From NCBI GenBank assembly GCA_003354055.1, contig PIVQ01000266.1:1-9087 (forward strand): a stretch of DNA of 9,087 nucleotides, written 5' to 3'. A program made the translations under genes and the position numbers. Origin of the DNA: Desulfobacteraceae bacterium. Its GTDB lineage: Bacteria > Desulfobacterota > Desulfobacteria > Desulfobacterales > Desulfobacteraceae. Below the pieces are notes generated by a model that worked only from the letters and a program-made list of their open reading frames with translations, did not search any database and was not told the DNA's origin. This document shows positions 1 through 5,129 of this stretch, piece after piece; the first letter of the stretch is position 1, and every line of letters starts with the position of its first letter.

Positions 1-995
1 ATGAGCCCCTGTCCATGAACACCTATCTTCAGGAAAAAAACATCAACCTGAAACGGGCAACGGACAACGAGTATATGGAGTTTGTCAAAGGGTTCGGATA
101 TAAACTTATCAATTCCATCAATGAAAACACAGTGGCCACCCCCCACGGCATCATTGCATCCGCCATACTCAACTGCTCCAAAAACACCTTTACCAAGGAG
201 CAGATGCTCAGGCGGGTCAACACCTATATGAACCTTTTAACCTTTAACGGCGCCTATTTGTCAGATACCCTGCTCATGGATCAGGACAATGCCTTTGATT
301 CGGTTATCCAGAACTTCCTGTCCAGAAATTTCATCGAACTTGCAGACGAAGACGAGAATGACATCACCGATATCACCGCATTGATCGTCAAACACAACAA
401 GCGGGCCGTTCTGGATTATTATAAAAACTCGGTCATTTGCTTTTTTGTTCCGGCCGCCTATACTGCCGTGGCCATTCTGGAAATAGACCGATTTAAATTT
501 TCCACGTCCGACCTGGTACTCCGGTATAAGTTCCTGCTCAAAATGTTTACAGATGAGTTTTCCTTTGATGAAGAGGTCACGGCTGAAGAGCAGATTTCCC
601 GTGTGGTCAAGGGCTTTATCAACGAAGGTATCCTGGTGCCGGATGTCAAAGGACCTGACATCCTCAATCTGACCTCAGAGGGCCTGCGCAAACTCAAATG
701 GTTTGCCGCCTTTCTGACACCCTTTCTCGAATCCTATAAAACCTGCCTGCTTTTCCTGGAGAAGGAAAAAACAGACAAGTACGACGTCAAGGAACGGGCC
801 AAGAAAATCCTGTCCTTTGGGGGTAAATTATACAAACGTAATCATGTGGTGCATAAGGAATCCATTTCCCTTATCAACTACAGGAATGCGGCCAATTATT
901 TTGCCAGAAACAGTATTAACGGATCGGCAGACCAGATCCAGATTGATTATTACAATGAGATCATTGACCGTCTGGCCCGCCTGATTTCAGGCTGA
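1..995 (+). CDS. plsB: Glycerol-3-phosphate 1-O-acyltransferase (PlsB-like), C-terminal part, 5' truncated by window edge
   Basis: This is the C-terminal region of a PlsB-family acyltransferase, a membrane-associated enzyme that acylates position 1 of sn-glycerol-3-phosphate to start phospholipid synthesis. An ATG lies at 15, but the frame is open to the left edge. The four codons before that ATG (3-14) encode EPLS, so the join reads EPLSMNTYLQEK. This matches the conserved F-x-EP-(L/I)-S segment that follows the acyltransferase core in this family. Met at 15 is therefore probably internal and the true start lies outside the window. The catalytic HX4D motif would also be upstream and cannot be checked. 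Further support is the segment LDYYKNSVICFFVPAA around 391-465, typical of the PlsB C-terminal domain. The stop TGA (993-995) is 3 bases before the next ATG, which implies an operon and probable translational coupling. A related GPAT/DHAP acyltransferase is the alternative. Confidence 0.82.
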   Translation, partial: EPLSMNTYLQEKNINLKRATDNEYMEFVKGFGYKLINSINENTVATPHGIIASAILNCSKNTFTKEQMLRRVNTYMNLLTFNGAYLSDTLLMDQDNAFDSVIQNFLSRNFIELADEDENDITDITALIVKHNKRAVLDYYKNSVICFFVPAAYTAVAILEIDRFKFSTSDLVLRYKFLLKMFTDEFSFDEEVTAEEQISRVVKGFINEGILVPDVKGPDILNLTSEGLRKLKWFAAFLTPFLESYKTCLLFLEKEKTDKYDVKERAKKILSFGGKLYKRNHVVHKESISLINYRNAANYFARNSINGSADQIQIDYYNEIIDRLARLISG

Positions 996-998
996 TCC

Positions 999-2702
999 AT
1001 GAAAGCATTAGTACTTGCTGCAGGCTTCGGCACTAGGTTGGCGCCCTATACCCATACCCTGCCCAAACCCCTGTTCACCATCAACAATAAGACAGTGCTT
1101 GACCTGGCCATTTCAAAACTGGTTGGCTGCGGGTGTGAGAAAGTTTTTATAAACACCCACCATCTGGGAGACAAAATAGTTGACTTTCTCCTGCCCCACC
1201 CCGAAAAAGAGCGGCTTGAGCTTGTCCATGAACCTGCAATTTTAGACACCGGCGGTGCGATTGCCAATATTAAGGCATCTCTGATCGACAATGATTTTCT
1301 GGTGATCAATGCAGATATTGTCTGCGACATAGACCTGAAACAGGTGGTGGCGGCCCATAAAAGAACCAATGCTCTGGCCACGCTGGTTGTCCACGACTAT
1401 CCCCGGTTCAATAAGCTCAAGGTTGAAAAAGACACTGAAAAAACGAATCAGGGCCAGGTGGTTCATTTTGAGGAACCTTCTGAATCAGGACTGGCCTTTA
1501 CCGGTATCCAGGTACTCTCCCCGGCAATTTTCCAACATATGCCCGGTACTCCGGTTTTTTCCAGTATTGATGTTTACAAGGCGCTTTGCTCCACAGGTCG
1601 GATACAGGCCTTTATTGCAAAAGACCTCTACTGGAGTGATATCGGTACACCTGAAAGCTACCAGGAGACCTCGCGTCAATGTCTGGCCGGCAAAATTTTT
1701 AAATTACCATCGTCCCGGCTCAATGAGATTAATATATCCCCCATTGCCGGGGACGGCTCCGACCGCCTCTGGTTTCGGGCAATCCACGGACAAAACAGCC
1801 TTGTCATCTCGGACCACGGCATCTGTCTTCCGGAAACGAAAACGCCTGCAGCACCCACGGGCACGCAACCGGACAATTTATCCCAGCTCAAGGCCTTTAC
1901 AGCCATTGGCAGCCATTTAAACAGTCTTGACATTGCCGTACCAAAAGTGATGGGCCATGACACCCTGTCCGGTCAGGTGGCCCTGGAAGATCTGGGTAAT
2001 ACCCACCTGGCGGATCTGGCAAAGGGAAAAGATGAGGATACCATTATCCCCTTCTACAAGAAGGTCATTGATGCCCTGATCAACTTTTCCCAAAAAGGGA
2101 AAGACGGCTTCAACGAAGACTGGACCTGCCAGACACGGACCTATTCAAAGTCATTGATTCTAAATCTGGAATGCCGCTACTTTTTGAATGCCTTTGTCAA
2201 AGGCTATCTGGGAAAAGGTGCCCACTGGGAAGCCCTGGAACCCGCCTTTTCATACATTGCAGACCAAGCCCTGGTCCACGGATTTAAAGGACTGATGCAC
2301 CGGGATTGCCAGTCCAAAAACATCATGATCCACAGGGAAAAGGTGTGGTTTATTGACTTCCAGTCGGCAAGGACAGGCCCCCTTCAATATGATCTGGCCT
2401 CCCTTTTAATTGATCCTTATGTTACACTGCAGGACAATATTCAGGCCCGGTTGCTTGACTATGCCCTGTCTATACTGAATTTACCTGTGGCAGATCAGGC
2501 CCGATTCCGGCACAGCTATGAATTTTGCTGTCTGACCCGAAATCTCCAGATGCTTGGGGCATTTGGATTTTTGACCCGGGTCAAAAACAAACCCCAGTTT
2601 GAATCTTTTATCCCTGATGCCCTGGCCACCTTAAAAAAACGGCTTGAGGCAATGAACTCGGAGGCCCTGGCCCCATTAACCCAACTTGTAAGCAGCTTTT
2701 AA
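999..2702 (+). CDS. Fused MurU-like nucleotidyltransferase and AmgK-like sugar kinase
   Basis: This is a bifunctional 567-residue protein. Residues 1 to about 235 form a sugar-1-phosphate nucleotidyltransferase: LAAGFGTRL (6-14), Lys23 in TLPKPL, a metal-binding Asp106 in NAD, and Asp214 in WSDIGTPESY. Residues about 245-567 form an aminoglycoside-phosphotransferase-type kinase. It has a nucleotide-loop-like GDGSDRLWFR near its start, the catalytic loop HRDCQSKN (His434, Asp436, Asn441) and DFQSAR (Asp453), followed by GPLQYDLASLL. DFQ in place of DFG, followed by AR-x-GP, is characteristic of AmgK, the anomeric MurNAc/GlcNAc kinase. In Pseudomonas, AmgK and MurU are separate neighbouring proteins that convert recycled MurNAc to MurNAc-1-phosphate and then UDP-MurNAc, bypassing the fosfomycin-sensitive route. 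Here one chain carries both, uridylyltransferase first. The substrate is inferred from family; another sugar is possible. The ATG is 3 bases after the previous stop, with a weak AGG at 989-991. The stop overlaps the next gene's ribosome binding site. Confidence 0.8.
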   Translation: MKALVLAAGFGTRLAPYTHTLPKPLFTINNKTVLDLAISKLVGCGCEKVFINTHHLGDKIVDFLLPHPEKERLELVHEPAILDTGGAIANIKASLIDNDFLVINADIVCDIDLKQVVAAHKRTNALATLVVHDYPRFNKLKVEKDTEKTNQGQVVHFEEPSESGLAFTGIQVLSPAIFQHMPGTPVFSSIDVYKALCSTGRIQAFIAKDLYWSDIGTPESYQETSRQCLAGKIFKLPSSRLNEINISPIAGDGSDRLWFRAIHGQNSLVISDHGICLPETKTPAAPTGTQPDNLSQLKAFTAIGSHLNSLDIAVPKVMGHDTLSGQVALEDLGNTHLADLAKGKDEDTIIPFYKKVIDALINFSQKGKDGFNEDWTCQTRTYSKSLILNLECRYFLNAFVKGYLGKGAHWEALEPAFSYIADQALVHGFKGLMHRDCQSKNIMIHREKVWFIDFQSARTGPLQYDLASLLIDPYVTLQDNIQARLLDYALSILNLPVADQARFRHSYEFCCLTRNLQMLGAFGFLTRVKNKPQFESFIPDALATLKKRLEAMNSEALAPLTQLVSSF

Positions 2703-2706
2703 GGAG
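2701..2706 (+). promoter_or_regulatory. Ribosome binding site of dapB overlapping the upstream stop codon
   Basis: AAGGAG lies 5 bases before the ATG at 2712. Its first two bases are also the last two of the TAA stop of the kinase/nucleotidyltransferase fusion. This fixes the DapB start and suggests that translation of the two genes is coupled. Confidence 0.8.
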
Positions 2707-2711
2707 CACCC

Positions 2712-3551
2712 ATGAATACAATACCCGTAATGATTAACGGACTGCCCGGCAATGTTGCCCAAATTATGGCCGCAGCCGCCCTTAAAGATGAGAGATTATC
2801 CCTCATCCCCTATTCCCTGACCGGTGAAGTGATTGAAGAGAAGAGCGTCACAATTGAGGGCAATGAAATCACCCTGATCAAACCCAGCGTACGGGACAGC
2901 CTTATAAAAGAGATCCTGGAACAGTATCCTGGATGTATTACCGTGGATTATACCCATCCCACGGCAGTCAATGCCAATGCCGAATTCTACGCCCAGCACG
3001 GCATCCCCTTTGTCATGGGTACCACAGGCGGTGACCGGGATGCCCTGGAAGCCATTGTGAACCTGTCCGACACCCCTGCGGTCATTGCTCCCAACATGGC
3101 CAAGCAGATCGTAGGCCTTCAGGCCATGATGGAATTTGCCGCCAAAACCTTCCCGGGTCTGTACAAAGACTATACCCTGGAAGTCAATGAAAGCCACCAG
3201 CAGGGCAAGGCTGATACCTCTGGTACGGCCAAGGCCCTTGTGGCCTGTTTTAATGATCTGGGCGCAGGTTTTGATGTATCCGACATCCAGCAGGTACGGG
3301 ATCCCGAAGTCCAGGAAAAAGACTGGGGTATCTCCAAGGAACACCTGGGCGGTCACGGCTGGCATACCTATACCCTGAAAGCCAACGACGGCTCATCCCT
3401 GTTTGAGTTTAAACATAATATAAACGGCAGGGACATTTATGTGAGCGGCACCTTTGACGCCATTGTCTTTCTGGCCGAAAAAACGAACCGGAAAGATGAC
3501 GGTAAACGCCTTTACAACATGATTGATGTCATGACTCAAAAAGGATCATAG
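2712..3551 (+). CDS. dapB: 4-hydroxy-tetrahydrodipicolinate reductase, plant-type DapB
   Basis: DapB reduces the DapA product with NAD(P)H in the cytosol, on the way to meso-diaminopimelate for peptidoglycan and to lysine. The 279-residue length is usual. Residues 8-19 form the dinucleotide-binding turn (GLPGNVA), where the third glycine of the usual GxxGxxG is replaced by Ala16. GTTG is at 103-106. The active-site segment is ESHQQGKADTSGTAKA from residue 160, with His162, Lys166 and the SGTA substrate loop at 170-173. Most bacterial enzymes have a His-His pair and PSGTA here. The His-Gln pair and TSGTA resemble the plant chloroplast enzymes, as do PFVMGTTGGDRDAL, QQVRDPEVQ and FEFKHNINGRDIYVSGT. 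I therefore assign it to the plant-like DapB subgroup. Position in an envelope-themed operon suits peptidoglycan precursor supply. No dapA lies beside it in the window. The start is set by AAGGAG 5 bases upstream. Confidence 0.9.
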   Translation: MNTIPVMINGLPGNVAQIMAAAALKDERLSLIPYSLTGEVIEEKSVTIEGNEITLIKPSVRDSLIKEILEQYPGCITVDYTHPTAVNANAEFYAQHGIPFVMGTTGGDRDALEAIVNLSDTPAVIAPNMAKQIVGLQAMMEFAAKTFPGLYKDYTLEVNESHQQGKADTSGTAKALVACFNDLGAGFDVSDIQQVRDPEVQEKDWGISKEHLGGHGWHTYTLKANDGSSLFEFKHNINGRDIYVSGTFDAIVFLAEKTNRKDDGKRLYNMIDVMTQKGS

Positions 3552-3579
3552 CACTGAGAACAGCAAGGATAACCTTTCC

Positions 3580-4152
3580 ATGAATGTTACCCTGAAAATT
3601 GTCCTGATTCTTTTCGGCCTGGCCTATCTGATCTCACCGGTGGATCTGATCCCTGACCTGATTCTGCCATGGGTTGGCTGGATTGATGACAGCCTGGTGC
3701 TCTGGTCGGTCTATTATCTTATCCGCTACGGGGAACTGCCCTGGTTTTTATTTAAGAAAAAAGCCGGGGGCGGGGGCGGTTTTCCCGGCAGCACAACAAA
3801 ACCCGGCCAAAAATCCTCAAAACAGAAAAAAAAGACAAAGGCCAACTCAGAACGGCCACCGAACAGGGCAGCGCCTAACAATTCAGCGCCTAATAATGCA
3901 AACACTGCCAAGCCTCACAAGCAGGCCCGAAAAAAAACCAGCCCCACTGCTGCGATCAAGACACCTCATGAGATAATAGGGGTGCCTTCTGATGCATCCT
4001 GGACCCACATCCAAGCCGCCTACAAAGAAAAAATAAAGCAATACCATCCGGATAAGCTTTCCCACCTGGGAGAGGAGTTTTCAACCCTGGCCAATGAAAA
4101 ATTCCTTGAAATCCAAACAGCCTACGATGAATTAAAACAGAAGAACACTTAA
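3580..4152 (+). CDS. DUF1232 membrane protein with C-terminal J domain
   Basis: This is a 190-residue protein in three parts. Residues 5-56 are a hydrophobic DUF1232 (YkvA-like) module with the signature ISPVDLIPDLI (18-28) and WIDDSLVL (34-41), likely membrane-embedded. Residues 57-127 are a basic, low-complexity linker with five glycines (63-67), Lys-rich stretches and a doubled APNN repeat (98-106), presumably disordered. Residues 128-190 are a J domain: HEIIGVPSDASW, AAYKEKIKQYHPDKL with the essential HPD at 156-158, and FLEIQTAYDEL. J domains stimulate the ATPase of DnaK-type chaperones, so this is probably a membrane-anchored recruiter of Hsp70. It lacks the Gly/Phe and zinc-finger regions of true DnaJ and should not be called dnaJ. 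The client is unknown. AAGGA at 3565-3569 sits 10 bases before the ATG. The 28-base gap after dapB favours the same transcript. Confidence 0.82.
   Translation: MNVTLKIVLILFGLAYLISPVDLIPDLILPWVGWIDDSLVLWSVYYLIRYGELPWFLFKKKAGGGGGFPGSTTKPGQKSSKQKKKTKANSERPPNRAAPNNSAPNNANTAKPHKQARKKTSPTAAIKTPHEIIGVPSDASWTHIQAAYKEKIKQYHPDKLSHLGEEFSTLANEKFLEIQTAYDELKQKNT
3763..3789 (+). repeat. G-rich intragenic inverted repeat
   Basis: Arms GCCGGG (3763-3768) and CCCGGC (3784-3789) flank 15 bases that continue a run of five G, C, five G, C, two G. This codes for the polyglycine at the border between the DUF1232 part and the linker of the J-domain protein. The arms could form a short hairpin in RNA or DNA. A functional role is not established, and codon constraint for glycine may explain the G-richness. 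Confidence 0.45.
3869..3898 (+). repeat. Two-copy 15-base tandem repeat in the J-protein linker
   Basis: CAGCGCCTAACAAT (3869-3882) recurs as CAGCGCCTAATAAT (3884-3897) with period 15 and one substitution. The unit length is a multiple of three, so the reading frame is kept and the repeat encodes a doubled Ala-Pro-Asn-Asn motif in a linker likely to tolerate length change. Confidence 0.7.
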
Positions 4153-4168
4153 GGCGGTGCGAACGGTC

Positions 4169-4984
4169 ATGACAGATTTTCTTACAATTGAATACCCGTT
4201 GAGCCCTAAGTTGAGCCCTAAATTGAGCCCTAAGGGAACACCACAACGCGTAGAAATCCAGTGGCAACGCCACGGCAACCCGGCCAACCCGGTCCTGGTC
4301 TTTCTCCACGAAGGCCTGGGATGTGTTGCCTCATGGAAAGATATTCCCGAACAGATTTCCCGGGCCACGGACTGCAATGCCTTTATTTACTCCCGTCTGG
4401 GATACGGCGGTTCAGATCCGGTAACACTTCCCAGAAAACTCAATTTTATGCACACCGAAGCCCTGGATATCTTACCGAAAATTTTAAACGCAGCCCAAAT
4501 AGAAAAATATATTATCATCGGTCATTCCGACGGGGGATCTATCGGTATTATCCATGCCGGCAGTCCCAAATCAAACGGTCTTAAAGGCCTGGTCACCCTT
4601 GCGGCCCATCTGTTTTGCGAATCTGTCACCCTTGAAGGTATTCGCACTGCAAAAGACCGGTATCTGGATAATGACCTGAAAAAAAAACTTGAAAGAGTCC
4701 ACGGTCCGAACACAGATACAGCATTCTGGGGCTGGAACGATACCTGGCTTGCGCCCGGCTTTGTCCATTGGAATATTGAGCGGTACCTAAAACCGATCCA
4801 GGTACCGGTAACAGCAATTCATGGAACACAGGATCCATACGGTACCAGGGCCCAGCTGGATGCCATAAAGGCAGGAATCAAACATAGCGATATACACCTC
4901 ATTGAAGACTGCGGCCATGCCCCGCAATTTGAACAAAGAGACAAGGTAAATAAACTTATCACCCGGTTTATTCTTGCACGTTAA
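4169..4984 (+). CDS. Alpha/beta-fold hydrolase
   Basis: This is a 271-residue serine hydrolase of the alpha/beta fold. Numbered from the ATG at 4169, the nucleophile elbow is GHSDGG (118-123) with Ser120. The acid is probably Asp222 in HGTQDPYGT, and the base His250 in DCGHAPQF. The oxyanion region is LHEGLG (46-51), followed by YSRLGYGGSDP (74-84). There is no signal peptide, so it is probably cytosolic. The substrate is unknown; the family includes esterases, lactonases and C-C hydrolases. An alternative GTG start at 4157 would add four residues, but the only AAGG (4151-4154) is 2 bases from it, against 14 bases from the ATG, so I prefer the ATG. The N-terminus carries three copies of Leu-Ser-Pro-Lys from a DNA tandem repeat, placed before the first strand of the fold. 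It follows the J-protein gene closely and is probably co-transcribed. Confidence 0.83.
   Translation: MTDFLTIEYPLSPKLSPKLSPKGTPQRVEIQWQRHGNPANPVLVFLHEGLGCVASWKDIPEQISRATDCNAFIYSRLGYGGSDPVTLPRKLNFMHTEALDILPKILNAAQIEKYIIIGHSDGGSIGIIHAGSPKSNGLKGLVTLAAHLFCESVTLEGIRTAKDRYLDNDLKKKLERVHGPNTDTAFWGWNDTWLAPGFVHWNIERYLKPIQVPVTAIHGTQDPYGTRAQLDAIKAGIKHSDIHLIEDCGHAPQFEQRDKVNKLITRFILAR
4199..4234 (+). repeat. Three-copy 12-base tandem repeat encoding LSPK units
   Basis: The unit ttgagccctaag occurs at 4199-4210, 4211-4222 (last base a) and 4223-4234. It lies in frame in the hydrolase N-terminus and gives Leu-Ser-Pro-Lys three times (residues 11-22). The near-identity of the three DNA copies, including at synonymous sites, points to recent slippage expansion rather than old protein repeats. 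Confidence 0.92.
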
Positions 4985-5043
4985 GAAATCTTCACTCCTG
5001 ATTTCCTGATTTCAAATCTCAAAAACTATTTGTTTTGCACGGT

Positions 5044-5058
5044 AGTCTATTGTAGACT
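5044..5058 (+). promoter_or_regulatory. 15-base dyad, possible operator
   Basis: AGTCTA (5044-5049) and TAGACT (5053-5058) are perfect inverted repeats around TTG, 72 bases before the kinase start. The size and spacing suit a dimeric regulator site better than a terminator, as no T-run follows. No specific regulator can be named from the sequence. Confidence 0.35.
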
Positions 5059-5116
5059 CACACTAGTTCACATGCATCTCCACTATCTATAGCAATATTT
5101 ATAACATCGTAACCCC

Positions 5117-5122
5117 AGGTGG
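5117..5122 (+). promoter_or_regulatory. Ribosome binding site of the hybrid kinase gene
   Basis: AGGTGG ends 7 bases before the ATG at 5130 and supports that start. The start also places the first membrane helix right after a short basic N-terminus, as expected. Confidence 0.65.
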
Positions 5123-5129
5123 GTGACCC

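Larger units (their letters stand above)
4985..5129 (+). promoter_or_regulatory. AT-rich intergenic region, probable promoter of the hybrid kinase gene
   Basis: This 145-base gap separates the hydrolase stop from the kinase start and is clearly more AT-rich than the coding DNA around it. It contains an 8-base direct duplication TCCTGATT (4996-5003, 5004-5011), the dyad at 5044-5058, and AT-rich -10-like hexamers such as TATAGC (5088-5093) and TATAAC (5100-5105). No well-matched -35 hexamer is found at the right spacing for either, so the promoter position is unresolved. The gap makes it likely that the kinase gene has its own promoter, with the five-gene operon ending here or reading through; I see no intrinsic terminator. 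Confidence 0.4.

Noticed and set aside
1369..1920. 183-codon plus-strand frame overlapping the nucleotidyltransferase
   Set aside because: Out of frame with motif-bearing coding sequence and with no recognisable features; an Arg/Pro/Ser-rich shadow.
2796..3365. 189-codon open frame on the minus strand across dapB
   Set aside because: It lies fully inside a strongly supported DapB gene, has no recognisable domain, and is explained as a shadow of that gene's codon use.
3766..3779. G-quadruplex in the polyglycine codons
   Set aside because: Only two long G runs and one GG; a stable four-tract quadruplex is not supported, and glycine codons explain the run.
4157..4168. GTG start giving a four-residue longer hydrolase
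   Set aside because: The only Shine-Dalgarno-like AAGG would be 2 bases away, too close; the ATG at 4169 is the better choice.
4985..5013. GAAATC/GATTTC inverted repeat after the hydrolase stop as a terminator
   Set aside because: Only a 6-base AT-rich stem with a 9-base loop and no following T-run; too weak.
5031..5055. Sigma-54-like promoter (TTGCACG then TTGTA)
   Set aside because: The spacing between the two elements is too long and the -24 GG and -12 GC pairs are not both kept.
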